The position numbers and the translations under genes are program-made. A stretch of 64,000 bases of DNA, taken from Paenibacillus campinasensis (GTDB lineage Bacteria > Bacillota > Bacilli > Paenibacillales > Paenibacillaceae). The notes under the pieces are model-generated. The model was not told the DNA's origin and searched no databases. It saw only the letters and a program-made list of their open reading frames with translations. The stretch covers positions 85,280-149,279 of the forward strand of contig NZ_NPBY01000013.1 of assembly GCF_002272015.1 (NCBI RefSeq), given 5' to 3'. Each line of letters starts with the position of its first letter. The first letter of the stretch is position 1. Shown in pieces: positions 43,662 through 52,221 of this stretch.

Positions 43662-44426
43662 ATGTATCGGATCGATTTGAATTGTGATCTTGGAGAGAGC
43701 TATGGTGCGTACAAGCTGGGTGTGGACGAGGAGATGCTCGGACGGATTACATCGGCGAATGTAGCCTGTGGTTTCCATGCCGGGGATCCGGGCGTTATGC
43801 GCCGCACCGTACAGATGGCCCTGAAGCACGGTGTCGCAGTTGGAGCGCATCCGGGCCTTCCGGATCTCATCGGTTTTGGCCGGCGCAATATGGATATTTC
43901 GCCGCGGGAAGCGTACGACATGGTTGTCTATCAGATCGGTGCCCTGGCCGCATTTGTACAATCCGAGGGTGGACGCATGCAGCATGTGAAGCCGCACGGT
44001 GCGCTGTATAATATGGCCGCGAAGAGCAGGGAGCTGTCTGAGGCGATTGCTGAGGCGGTATATAAGGTTGATCCGGAGCTGATATTGTTCGGGCTTTCCG
44101 GCAGCGAGCTGGTGCGGGCTGGAGAGCGAATCGGCCTGAAGACAGCCAATGAAGTATTCTCAGACAGAACGTATCAGCAGGACGGAAGCTTGACCCCCCG
44201 GAATCAGTCGGATGCATTGATTACAGACGATGACCAGTCTGTATCGCAAGTTATCCGCATGGTGAAGGAAGGCAAGGTGCTGACGCTGCAGGGAAGCGAC
44301 ATTGCGATCTCGGCAGATACGGTGTGCATTCACGGGGACGGGGCACATGCTGCGGTATTCGCGAAGCGAATCCGGGAGGCGTGCGAATCTTCGGGCATCT
44401 TGATCCAGGCGGCTGGATCTGAATAA
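43662..44426 (+). CDS. pxpA: 5-oxoprolinase subunit A, LamB/YcsF family
   Basis: A 254-residue cytoplasmic subunit with the family signatures [48 protein letters not shown] and [10 protein letters not shown]. PxpA acts with PxpB and PxpC in the ATP-dependent hydrolysis of 5-oxo-L-proline to glutamate, removing a spontaneously formed, growth-limiting product. It has its own promoter and operator and is followed, 17 bases on, by an NRAMP-like transporter gene. Confidence 0.96.
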   Translation: MYRIDLNCDLGESYGAYKLGVDEEMLGRITSANVACGFHAGDPGVMRRTVQMALKHGVAVGAHPGLPDLIGFGRRNMDISPREAYDMVVYQIGALAAFVQSEGGRMQHVKPHGALYNMAAKSRELSEAIAEAVYKVDPELILFGLSGSELVRAGERIGLKTANEVFSDRTYQQDGSLTPRNQSDALITDDDQSVSQVIRMVKEGKVLTLQGSDIAISADTVCIHGDGAHAAVFAKRIREACESSGILIQAAGSE

Positions 44427-44443
44427 AATGGAACAAGGAGGAT

Positions 44444-45685
44444 ATGCGTTTGAAATCCGATAAAAAATCATTGGAGCTGGAGAATCAAGCGTCCGGCGGA
44501 CCGAAATCTAGCTGGAGCTTACTGCTGGGCGCAGCCTTTTTGATGGCGACTTCAGCCATCGGACCTGGATTTTTAACGCAGACCACGGTCTTTACGCAGC
44601 AGCTTGCGGCCAGCTTTGGCTTTGTTATTTTAATGTCTATCATTTTGGATATCGGAGCACAGATGAATGTATGGCGAATTATCGCCGTTTCGGAAAAAAG
44701 AGGACAGGACATCGCAAACATGGTGCTTCCGGGGCTTGGCTACTTCGTGGCCTTCCTCATTGTGCTGGGGGGCATCGCCTTTAACATCGGCAATATCGCC
44801 GGGGCGGGTCTTGGCATCAATGTGGTGCTCGGCATATCACCGACTACGGGTGCGATGATCAGCGGCGCTATTGCGATTGCGGTATTTATGATCAAGGAAG
44901 CCGGAAAAGCGATGGACCGGATTACGCAAATTGCCGGTTTTGTCATGATCGCGCTGACGATTTATGTTGCGATCACTTCCGCGCCGCCGGTAGGCGAAGC
45001 GGTCGTTAAAACGTTTGTCCCGGATCAGATTGACATTCTGGCGATCGTTACACTGGTCGGCGGAACGGTTGGCGGATATATCACATTCGCGGGTGGTCAC
45101 CGTCTGCTCGATGCCGGGGTTCGCGGCCAGAGCGCTTTGCCCCAAGTGACGCGAAGCTCGGTAACAGGCATCCTGGTGACGGCTGTCATGCGTGTGATCT
45201 TGTTCCTGGCAGCGCTCGGTGTCGTCGCCAAGGGCTTGGCCATCGATCCGTCGAACCCGCCGGCGTCTGTCTTTCAGCTGGCAGCCGGCAACATCGGGTA
45301 CAGAATATTCGGCATCGTCATGTGGGCGGCTGCGATTACCTCGGTCATCGGGGCTGCTTATACGTCGGTGTCGTTCATCCGCACCTTCAGCCCGGCGCTG
45401 GAGAAGCATCATCACCGGATTACGATCGGATTTATTTTGTTGTCGACACTCGTATTTGTGCTTGTAGGCAGACCGGTGAAAATTCTGGTGCTGGTCGGCG
45501 CCCTGAACGGGCTCATTCTGCCTATCGCGCTTGGCGTGCTTCTAGTGGCAGCATACAAGAAGAAGATCGTTGGAGATTACAAGCATCCGCTATGGATGAC
45601 CTTGTTCGGCGGGCTGGTCGTTGTGATGATGGCGGCAATGGGCGGCTACACGCTGGTTAATGAATTGCCGAAGCTGTTCCAGTAA
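44444..45685 (+). CDS. ycsG: NRAMP-fold transporter lacking canonical metal-binding motifs (YcsG-like)
   Basis: A 413-residue membrane protein with about eleven helices in the NRAMP arrangement. In metal-transporting NRAMPs the first helix has DPGN and the sixth MPH; here the corresponding segments are SAIGPGFLTQ (about 38-45) and TFAGGHRLL (about 214-222), so the coordinating Asp, Asn and Met are all absent. The name follows B. subtilis YcsG, found in the same operon. A role in importing 5-oxoproline or a related acid, rather than a metal ion, fits operon context and the lost motifs; this is an inference. Confidence 0.85.
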   Translation: MRLKSDKKSLELENQASGGPKSSWSLLLGAAFLMATSAIGPGFLTQTTVFTQQLAASFGFVILMSIILDIGAQMNVWRIIAVSEKRGQDIANMVLPGLGYFVAFLIVLGGIAFNIGNIAGAGLGINVVLGISPTTGAMISGAIAIAVFMIKEAGKAMDRITQIAGFVMIALTIYVAITSAPPVGEAVVKTFVPDQIDILAIVTLVGGTVGGYITFAGGHRLLDAGVRGQSALPQVTRSSVTGILVTAVMRVILFLAALGVVAKGLAIDPSNPPASVFQLAAGNIGYRIFGIVMWAAAITSVIGAAYTSVSFIRTFSPALEKHHHRITIGFILLSTLVFVLVGRPVKILVLVGALNGLILPIALGVLLVAAYKKKIVGDYKHPLWMTLFGGLVVVMMAAMGGYTLVNELPKLFQ

Positions 45686-45792
45686 GTCTAGCTCCCACAT
45701 TTCCTGCCGATGAACGCCCGCTGGCAGCCAGCATCCGCGATAGAGATGACGGTGCAATGTGAGGCAGTGGTTCGAAGAGATGAAGGCTGTAT

Positions 45793-45826
45793 GGCTGAGG
45801 CAAGGTTCTCTTGTCTCGGCCTTTTT
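45793..45826 (+). terminator. Terminator within the pxp cluster
   Basis: GGCTGAGGCAAG pairs with CTTGTCTCGGCC (one wobble and one mismatch) around a short loop and is followed by TTTTTC. It lies between ycsG and pxpB, so pxpB-pxpC may have separate or attenuated expression. A possible extended -10 TGTATACT lies at 45871-45878, without a good -35. Confidence 0.6.
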
Positions 45827-45917
45827 CTATCGGATCATCGTCAGAGCGAACAGAGGAATCATCCTATTCATGTATACTTTATTCAGGGCATGACCTGGTG
45901 AAAGAGGTGACCGAAGC

Positions 45918-46667
45918 ATGAGAGAGGCCGAATTAAAGGGCCGTGATCAAATCGAGATATACCCGTATGGGGAATCGGCCGTACGGATTGAATTTGGCAA
46001 GGGGATTGACCCCGAAATCAATCGCAAAGTAAGAGCGCTGACGGCGAATCTGGAGTCAGAACCATTTCCCGGAATGATCGAATGCGTATCCGCCTTTACG
46101 AGCGTAACCGTCTTCTACGATCTGCTGGCGGTAAGAAATATGGCATCACCGTTATCGGAGAGCCAATCCGCATATGAAATCGTTTCTGACCTTGTGCGCG
46201 AACGGGCGGCCGGGATGGCGACCGAGGCTTCTGGCCAAGCGAGAACGGTGGAGATCCCGGTATGCTATGGAGGATCATTCGGGCCTGATCTGGCGTATGT
46301 CGCAGAGCATAACAAGCTGACTCCGAGCGAGGTCATCGACATTCATACGAGCGGCGAATATCTGGTGTATATGATCGGGTTTGCCCCGGGATTTCCTTTT
46401 CTCGGCGGCATGTCGGAGCGAATCGCTACCCCGAGGCGCTCGTCTCCCCGTCTGTCAATTCCCGCAGGATCGGTAGGCATCGCCGGGAAGCAGACGGGTG
46501 TATACCCGATTGTCACCCCGGGCGGCTGGCAGCTGATTGGAAGCACCCCGCTCGCCCTGTTCCGGCCGGAGGATCATCCGCCAAGCCTTCTTCAGGCAGG
46601 GGACGTGGTTAAGTTCCGGGCGATTACACCAGCACAATATGAGGAGTTCAGAGGGGGAAGGATATGA
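45918..46667 (+). CDS. pxpB: 5-oxoprolinase subunit B (KipI-like)
   Basis: A 249-residue cytoplasmic protein of the allophanate hydrolase subunit 1/KipI family: YPYGESAVRIEFG at the start, IPVCYGGSFGPDLAYVAEHN, then YMIGFAPGFPFLGG, PRLSIPAGSVGIAGKQTGVY and GGWQLIGSTP. With PxpC and PxpA it forms the prokaryotic 5-oxoprolinase. In B. subtilis the homologue is also known as the KinA inhibitor KipI. Its stop overlaps the pxpC ATG by four bases. Confidence 0.95.
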   Translation: MREAELKGRDQIEIYPYGESAVRIEFGKGIDPEINRKVRALTANLESEPFPGMIECVSAFTSVTVFYDLLAVRNMASPLSESQSAYEIVSDLVRERAAGMATEASGQARTVEIPVCYGGSFGPDLAYVAEHNKLTPSEVIDIHTSGEYLVYMIGFAPGFPFLGGMSERIATPRRSSPRLSIPAGSVGIAGKQTGVYPIVTPGGWQLIGSTPLALFRPEDHPPSLLQAGDVVKFRAITPAQYEEFRGGRI

Positions 46668-47683
46668 GTTTCAAGGTCGTCAAGCCGGGACTGCTGACCA
46701 GCCTTCAGGATCTGGGGAGGTACGGTTATCAGAAATATGGCGTAATCGTCAGCGGTGCCATGGACCCGGTCTCCCTGAGACTGGCCAATCTGCTGGTCGG
46801 AAACGACGAGGATGAAGCGGCACTGGAGCTTACCCTGGTAGGCCCATCGCTCATCGTGGAGCAGGACGCACTGCTTGCCGTAACCGGAGGCGATATGTCG
46901 CCAAAGGTAAACGGGCAGCCGCTGCCAATGTGGCGGCCGGTGTATGTCAGGAAGGGCAGCCATCTGCAGTTCGGGGCATGCAAGGCTGGCAGCCGTGCTT
47001 ATGTAGCGGTGGCCGGAGGGTATGATGTGCCTGTGGTGATGGGCAGCAAAAGCACCTATCTCCGGGCCGGCATCGGCGGCTATCAGGGCAGGGCGCTGGC
47101 GGAGGGAGACGTCATTGCATGGAAGCCCTCAGCTGGGCGGGCCGCTGAATATAGAGAGCAATGGGCGCGGAAGCTGAAGGGCGTCTCATCCGATTATATA
47201 TCCACGGATTGGCATACCGGCAGAGGGTTTCATCCGCACGAGGGGGGAGATGCAGTCATTCGCGTCACCCGGGGCAGCCAGTTTGAATATTTTGCGCCAG
47301 GCAGCCGGCAGCAGTTCTATGAGAAATCCTTTCAGGTATCCACGCAATCGGATCGAATGGGCTACCGTTTAACCGGACCGGAGCTGACGCTGGCAGAGCC
47401 GCTGGAGATGATCTCGGAGGCGGTCATTCCGGGAACGGTCCAGGTACCGCCGGACGGCAACCCGATCATTCTGATGGCAGACCGGCAGACGGCGGGCGGA
47501 TATCCGAGAATTGCCCAGGTGGCGGTCGTGGATATTCCGGTAGTTGCCCAGATCAAGCCGGGCAGACGTCTTCGTTTTCGTGAAATCACGGTCAATGAGG
47601 CCGAGAAGCTTTACATTCAGCGGGAACAGCAGATTCAGCAGATGAAAGCCGGCATATTGGTGAATATGAAGCAGGGTGTGTAG
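46664..47683 (+). CDS. pxpC: 5-oxoprolinase subunit C (KipA-like)
   Basis: A 339-residue protein of the allophanate hydrolase subunit 2/biotin-dependent carboxyltransferase family: VVKPGLLTSLQDLGRYGYQK and GVIVSGAMDPVSLRLANLLV, then VAVAGGYDVPVVMGSKSTYL and LADRQTAGGYPR-type C-terminal motif. It forms the PxpBC complex that phosphorylates or activates 5-oxoproline. Translation is coupled to pxpB by ATGA overlap. A B. subtilis-type ycsI gene, usually between ycsG and kipI, is missing. Confidence 0.95.
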   Translation: MSFKVVKPGLLTSLQDLGRYGYQKYGVIVSGAMDPVSLRLANLLVGNDEDEAALELTLVGPSLIVEQDALLAVTGGDMSPKVNGQPLPMWRPVYVRKGSHLQFGACKAGSRAYVAVAGGYDVPVVMGSKSTYLRAGIGGYQGRALAEGDVIAWKPSAGRAAEYREQWARKLKGVSSDYISTDWHTGRGFHPHEGGDAVIRVTRGSQFEYFAPGSRQQFYEKSFQVSTQSDRMGYRLTGPELTLAEPLEMISEAVIPGTVQVPPDGNPIILMADRQTAGGYPRIAQVAVVDIPVVAQIKPGRRLRFREITVNEAEKLYIQREQQIQQMKAGILVNMKQGV

Positions 47684-47748
47684 GTTGCAGGTTTCGGCGC
47701 TCATCGTTTACCGAAGGGCCGAGGGCGATCATCCCAGCCCAAGATGGA

Positions 47749-48159
47749 TTGGTCAAGTGTGAAATCCGTCGTGGGGACAACGGTGTTTGCTGTGCTTTTT
47801 TTCGGAGGATTCTCGCGCTTTCCGTCTTTACGTGGTGGCTGGCTTTGCCTCATTGGCAGGACTTGCCTGCTATTGTGAAATACGAAGAGACAAGCGGAAC
47901 GATAACCAGCACCCGCTATGAGTGGGAGACAAGCTCGTCTAAGACCTGGGGCTTCGATGATATAGAGCTTGACGGTGAGCGTTACCGATTCGAGAGTCTG
48001 GATCTCGGTACGGTAGGCTACGGCTCGAACGTTACTCTTCATTATTTAGAGAACTCCAAATATATCGTGAAAATCACCGATTCGTACGGAAATGAAATCA
48101 GACATACGTTTTCATCTTCCACGGTGTCATGCACTTTGTACAGGCTTATGGCGGGATAA
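47749..48159 (+). CDS. Hypothetical protein, possibly frameshifted at its 5-prime end
   Basis: I do not recognise this gene. From about residue 38 the frame is convincingly coding (YEETSGTITSTRYEWETSSS, ERYRFESLDLGTVGYG, LENSKYIVKITDSYGNEI). The N-terminal part in this frame is cysteine-rich and unlikely, and its TTG start has no ribosome site. A second frame from ATG 47744 gives a better start, MDWSSVKSVVGTTVFAVLFF, a membrane segment, but stops at 47876. A run of seven T at about 47797 could explain a frameshift joining them. The product would be a small membrane-anchored protein of about 135 residues. Confidence 0.5.
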   Translation: MVKCEIRRGDNGVCCAFFRRILALSVFTWWLALPHWQDLPAIVKYEETSGTITSTRYEWETSSSKTWGFDDIELDGERYRFESLDLGTVGYGSNVTLHYLENSKYIVKITDSYGNEIRHTFSSSTVSCTLYRLMAG

Positions 48160-48237
48160 GGGCCAATATATAGCTCTGCCTGCCGTGGTCCAGGGCGATA
48201 GGGAAACTCAGGCAAGGCAGGCTTGATCACAATATAG

Positions 48238-48277
48238 AAACCGGCAGAAGCGCTGTTGCTTTTGCCGGTTTTTTTGC
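48238..48277 (+). terminator. Terminator before the GH130 locus
   Basis: AAACCGGCA (48238-48246) pairs with TGCCGGTTT (48263-48271), extended by inner AAGC/GCTT, and is followed by seven or more T. Upstream, GCCTGCC/GGCAGGC near 48179-48221 form a looser repeat. The rest of 48160-48573 holds the promoter module at 48339 and an untranslated leader. Confidence 0.85.
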
Positions 48278-48338
48278 TTGAAGCGCCCTGGCAGTCCCTC
48301 CATCCGGATTCTCACTCTTGTGAAAATGCCCCCGATAA

Positions 48339-48394
48339 TTTGGATGTTTTCGAAAGTTCACAGGATATTATGCCAGACGAATGGGACCTATAAT
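48339..48394 (+). promoter_or_regulatory. Activator module with 21-bp GGATRT direct repeat, copy 1 (GH130 gene)
   Basis: TTTGGATGT begins at 48339; GGATGT (48342) and GGATAT (48363) are 21 bases apart, and 20 bases after the second is TATAAT (48389-48394). The same arrangement recurs upstream of the binding-protein gene at 49743. The second half-site occupies the -35 position, as in class II activation by AraC-family proteins. The leader from here to the start codon is about 175 bases. Confidence 0.7.
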
Positions 48395-48573
48395 AGGCCT
48401 ATAAGCAGTTGCATGATAGGCAAAGGGGGACTTCACCCGGCGAAAATAAAGCGGATTCACGAACATGCCTGACAAACATTTGTCGGGGCTGACGTAAGAC
48501 CTGAGCCGCTTACAGGAGACGCTGCGGAAGAGGGCTGCCAACATTTAGAGGTTTACATGAGGAGGGCCAACAG

Positions 48574-49593
48574 ATGAAGATTGAGAGACATCCGGAGAAT
48601 CCGATCGTAGTGCCAGGGGGCTATGAATGGAGAATGGTCACCGTATTTAATCCGGCGGTTATTATCGAAGACGGCAAGTTTTATATGATCGAGCGGACAG
48701 CAGGTTCGCTCACGCCTTGTAAAAACTACCTCGGATTGCTGGAAAGCGAGGATGGCGTCCATTTCACCCATGTGAAGGATGAGCCGATCGTGACGCCGGA
48801 TCAATTGGGCTTCCCGTACGGAAGTGTACAGGATCCGCGCGTGGTCAAAATTGACGACACCTTTTATATGAACTATGCGCTGAGACCGTGTGCGATGAGC
48901 TACTATCCGACCGGAAGAGGCGTCCCTGAGCGCTCGATTCCGAAATATCCGGATGGCTGGGGCGAAGAGGAGGGCCACTGGCTCACTCGTTCTTCGATTC
49001 TGACCTCCAAGAACCTGATCGATTGGGAGTTTCTGACCGATACGACGCCACTGGACATCAACGATCGGGACAACATTCTGTTTCCTGAGAAAATCAATGG
49101 CAAATATGTGCTGCTCCGGCGTCCGGAAGAATACGTGGGCGAGGAATACGGCACGGAGAAAGCGGCGATGTGGATCACCTATTCCGATGATCTGATTCAT
49201 TGGGAAGAGCCGAAGCTGCTCGCGAAAGGCGAGAATCCATCATGGGAATCGCGGAAAATCGGCGGGTCCACACCTCCAATCAAGACGGACAAAGGATGGC
49301 TTGTCCTGTATCACGGCGTCGACGACAATGTCGTCTATCGCGTCGGGGCCATGCTGCTCGATCTCGACAATCCGGAGAAGGTGATTGCCCGGACACGGAA
49401 TTTCATCATGGAACCGGAGACGTATTATGAAAAATTCGGATACCAGCTTCCGAACGTCATATTCCCGACGGGAAATGTGGTCAAGGACGGTCTGCTCTAT
49501 ATCTACTACGGAGTAACCGATACGGCGATTGCGCTTGCGACCGTGCCGCTGGACGAGCTGGTGGATTATATTCTGAACGAACCGCAAAACTAA
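48574..49593 (+). CDS. Glycoside hydrolase/phosphorylase family 130 protein
   Basis: A 339-residue five-bladed beta-propeller enzyme without signal peptide. Blade motifs include NPAVIIEDGKFYMIER, SVQDPRVVKIDDTFYMNY with the probable catalytic Asp87, WEEPKLLAKG, GGSTPPIKTDKGWLVLYHGV and ALATVPLDELV. The general-acid motif is VQDPR rather than the EDPR of well-studied members. GH130 enzymes split beta-mannosides, mostly by phosphorolysis, some by hydrolysis. Cytoplasmic location fits action on an imported oligosaccharide. ATG with GGAGGG upstream. Confidence 0.9.
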   Translation: MKIERHPENPIVVPGGYEWRMVTVFNPAVIIEDGKFYMIERTAGSLTPCKNYLGLLESEDGVHFTHVKDEPIVTPDQLGFPYGSVQDPRVVKIDDTFYMNYALRPCAMSYYPTGRGVPERSIPKYPDGWGEEEGHWLTRSSILTSKNLIDWEFLTDTTPLDINDRDNILFPEKINGKYVLLRRPEEYVGEEYGTEKAAMWITYSDDLIHWEEPKLLAKGENPSWESRKIGGSTPPIKTDKGWLVLYHGVDDNVVYRVGAMLLDLDNPEKVIARTRNFIMEPETYYEKFGYQLPNVIFPTGNVVKDGLLYIYYGVTDTAIALATVPLDELVDYILNEPQN

Positions 49594-49742
49594 ACAACAA
49601 GAGAAGGATGCCGCGATGATGCGGCTCCCCTTGAAGCTCAAATGAAACCGCATACAATTTATTTAATAACTAACAAATAATGTTACAAAATATAACCTAA
49701 ATTCAAACCAGCTTCTTATAAATAACTAAATCATCGCAATAT

Positions 49743-49798
49743 TTTGGATGTAATCGAAGATTTGTGGGATATAGATGATGAATGCTCCGCTTTATAAT
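49743..49798 (+). promoter_or_regulatory. Activator module with 21-bp GGATRT direct repeat, copy 2 (binding-protein gene)
   Basis: TTTGGATGT begins at 49743; GGATGT (49746) and GGATAT (49767) are 21 bases apart, followed by 20 bases and TATAAT (49793-49798). Over the 30 bases of the upstream block, 22 match copy 1 without gaps, whereas the spacer before TATAAT matches at only 4 of 20, so the conserved part is the functional site. Confidence 0.7.
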
Positions 49799-49885
49799 GT
49801 CTAATATAACGTGAATAAGGAAATAAACACGTCATTGCCTGTTAGATTTAATCCTTGTTAAACAATTACGAAAAGAGGGTTGGTT

Positions 49886-51184
49886 ATGAACAAACGAAAC
49901 AAAGGCAAAAAAGTACTGCTTCTCGGATTGGCAGCCATGCTTACACTGGTTACGGCTTGCGGCAAAGACACGGGGGCCAGCGGCGGAGCCGATGGCGATC
50001 AGATTACGATCAATATGATGCACCCGTGGACATCGCCGAATGTGGACAATGAAGTATACAAGGCGCGCATCGCCGAATTCGAAAAACAGCACCCGAACAT
50101 TGTGATCAAGCAGGACGGCGTGCCTGCGGCGCAATACAAGACCAAGCTGCGCACGCTGGCAGCCGGCAACAATCTTCCGGACATTAACGTCGTATGGCCG
50201 GGAGCAGACCTTGATCCGCTTGTAGCGGGAGATTTGCTGCAGCCGATCAATGAACTGATGGATAACTGGTCCTCCATTTTGCCTGAAGGCGCACTCGAGG
50301 GCTTCAACGTGGACGGGCAGCAATACGCCATACCGACCAAGCAGAACTTCGTAGATATTATTTATTACAACAAGGAGATGTTTGCACAGGTTGGTTATGA
50401 TGAGTTCCCTGACACCTACGACAAATTTATCGATGCGGTAACGAAGTTGAAGGAAGCGGGCATTACCCCGATTTCGCTTGGCAACAAGGAACAATGGCCG
50501 CTGCAATCCTCCTATATCTCGATTATTGGCGACCGTTTCACGGGAAGCGACTTCCTGACGAACGTGCTGGAGAAGAAGGCCAAGTTCACCGATCCTGAAT
50601 TCGTGAAGGCGCTGGCTGTCATTGAGGAGCTGACTCAGCTTGGCGCATTCAATACCGACGCCAACAATATGGATTCGGTACAGGCGCAGGATTATTTCAT
50701 CCAGGGCAAGGCGGCGATGCACATCTCCTCGGCTACGGTTGACGGCCGGGTGCGGATCAATAACGAAGAAGGTGACAAGTTCGGCATCGCCCTGTTCCCG
50801 AGTGTGGAAGGCGGTAAAGGCGACCCTGCAAAAAGCGCAGGCGTCGTGCAGTATGGCATTGCCATGAAGAGCGGGCTGGATGAGAAGAAGCGGGAAGCCG
50901 CGGAAGAATTTCTTAAGTTCTTCGTGAACGAGGATCTGTATAAAGAGCTGATTCGCAACGGTGTTGTCGTTCCAGCGAAAGTGGAAGTGCCTGAAGATGC
51001 AAGCAAGTATCTGAAGGAGATGCTGGAGCTTACAGATGGCGGTACCGCCCCGGTATTTGACAGCGTTATTCCGACACAGGTGGTTGACGTGCTGCAGAAC
51101 GGTCTGCAGGCGCTGACGATCGGCCATGGAACGCCGGAGGACATTGCGGAGGAAGTGCAGAAAGCTTTTGACGACATGAATTAA
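49886..51184 (+). CDS. Extracellular sugar-binding lipoprotein, MalE/family 1 type
   Basis: A 432-residue receptor with lipobox LVTAC (Cys25). Motifs: INMMHPWTSPNVDNEVYKAR, KTKLRTLAAGNNLPDI, IDAVTKLKEAGITPISLGNK and AQDYFIQGKAAMHISS. ATG 49886 has AGAGGG six bases before it; a TTG at 49880 is less likely. It captures the oligosaccharide for the two permeases downstream, separated by a stem-loop that may keep its mRNA in excess. Confidence 0.93.
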   Translation: MNKRNKGKKVLLLGLAAMLTLVTACGKDTGASGGADGDQITINMMHPWTSPNVDNEVYKARIAEFEKQHPNIVIKQDGVPAAQYKTKLRTLAAGNNLPDINVVWPGADLDPLVAGDLLQPINELMDNWSSILPEGALEGFNVDGQQYAIPTKQNFVDIIYYNKEMFAQVGYDEFPDTYDKFIDAVTKLKEAGITPISLGNKEQWPLQSSYISIIGDRFTGSDFLTNVLEKKAKFTDPEFVKALAVIEELTQLGAFNTDANNMDSVQAQDYFIQGKAAMHISSATVDGRVRINNEEGDKFGIALFPSVEGGKGDPAKSAGVVQYGIAMKSGLDEKKREAAEEFLKFFVNEDLYKELIRNGVVVPAKVEVPEDASKYLKEMLELTDGGTAPVFDSVIPTQVVDVLQNGLQALTIGHGTPEDIAEEVQKAFDDMN

Positions 51185-51252
51185 AAGCGGATCAACGATA
51201 AACGATTCATAAGATTCACGATCATTCTGCTATCCCAAACCGGAGATGATGT

Positions 51253-51282
51253 AAGAAAACCCGAGATGAAGCGGGTTTTCTT
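51253..51282 (+). other. Intercistronic stem-loop between binding protein and permeases
   Basis: AAGAAAACCCG (51253-51263) and CGGGTTTTCTT (51272-51282) form a perfect 11-bp stem with an 8-base loop, followed by CTTTCTTC rather than a pure T-tract. Partial termination or 3-prime protection here would yield more receptor than permease, as in other malE-type operons. Confidence 0.6.
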
Positions 51283-51327
51283 CTTTCTTCGGGACTGGAG
51301 GGCACACACACTAAGGAGGGAACCCTG

Positions 51328-52203
51328 ATGCAAACGCTGAGAGGAACCAAGCTTGCGATATTCCTCGGCTTGCTGCCGGCGCTGATCATCTATCTGGGCA
51401 TTGCCATCGTTCCGATCGGGTTGTCCTTGTACTACTCCCTGATGAACTGGAACGGGATCGGCTCGATGACCTTTGCCGGGCTGGATAACTATGTGAAAAT
51501 TTTGGGTGACAGCACGTTCTGGCTGTCGGTAAAGAACAACATCATCATTATGGTGACCGGGCTGATCGGGCAGATTCCGCTGGGATTGCTGCTGGCGCTG
51601 CTGCTGAACCGGGGGCTGAGAGGCTCCGGGCTGTTCCGCACCATCGGGTTTATGCCGGTCGTCATTTCGTCGGTTATGGTGTCCCTGATCTGGGGCATGG
51701 TGTACAACACCGAGTACGGCATGCTGAACAACCTGCTCGGCATGGTCGGACTGGACAGCTGGAAGCAGAACTGGCTCGGAGATTCAACTTGGTCGATGCT
51801 GTCGATCAGCATCGCCTATATTTGGCAGAACTGCGGACTCTATATGGTCATCTTCCTGGCCGCCCTGCAGAACATTCCGGATGAGGTCAATGAAGCGGCC
51901 GAGCTGGACGGAGCCACAGGCCTGAAGCGGACGATGAGGATTACAATTCCGATGATCCGCGGGACGATTATGGTAGGCGTGGTCTACAGTATCAGCAACT
52001 CATTCCGCGTCTTTGACCTGATTCAGATTTTGACCGGCGGCGGACCGGCGCATCAGACAGAAGTCATGACCATCTATATGTACAACAGCGCATTTCTCAA
52101 CATGCGTTACGGTTACGGCAGCGCGGTGTCCATTCTGGTCCTGTTGTTCAGCCTGATCGTCATTACACTGATCAACCGGGTTGGCCGGGAGAAGGACGCT
52201 TAA
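51328..52203 (+). CDS. Sugar ABC transporter permease, MalF/UgpA-like
   Basis: A 291-residue permease with six helices. EAA loop NEAAELDGATGLKRTMRITIP near residues 190-210; N-terminal KLAIFLGLLPALIIYLGIAI and the SLYYSLMNWNGIG loop are typical. ATG after AAGGAGGG. It pairs with the second permease 18 bases downstream. No ATPase is encoded in the locus. Confidence 0.94.
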   Translation: MQTLRGTKLAIFLGLLPALIIYLGIAIVPIGLSLYYSLMNWNGIGSMTFAGLDNYVKILGDSTFWLSVKNNIIIMVTGLIGQIPLGLLLALLLNRGLRGSGLFRTIGFMPVVISSVMVSLIWGMVYNTEYGMLNNLLGMVGLDSWKQNWLGDSTWSMLSISIAYIWQNCGLYMVIFLAALQNIPDEVNEAAELDGATGLKRTMRITIPMIRGTIMVGVVYSISNSFRVFDLIQILTGGGPAHQTEVMTIYMYNSAFLNMRYGYGSAVSILVLLFSLIVITLINRVGREKDA

Positions 52204-52221
52204 CGAAAGGAGGAAAACGCC

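Noticed and set aside
44444..45685. Annotation as a manganese/iron NRAMP transporter
   Set aside because: The DPGN and MPH metal-binding motifs are not present.
49832..51127. 431-codon open frame on the minus strand
   Set aside because: Fully opposite the binding lipoprotein gene, which has a lipobox and ribosome site; a by-product of codon bias.
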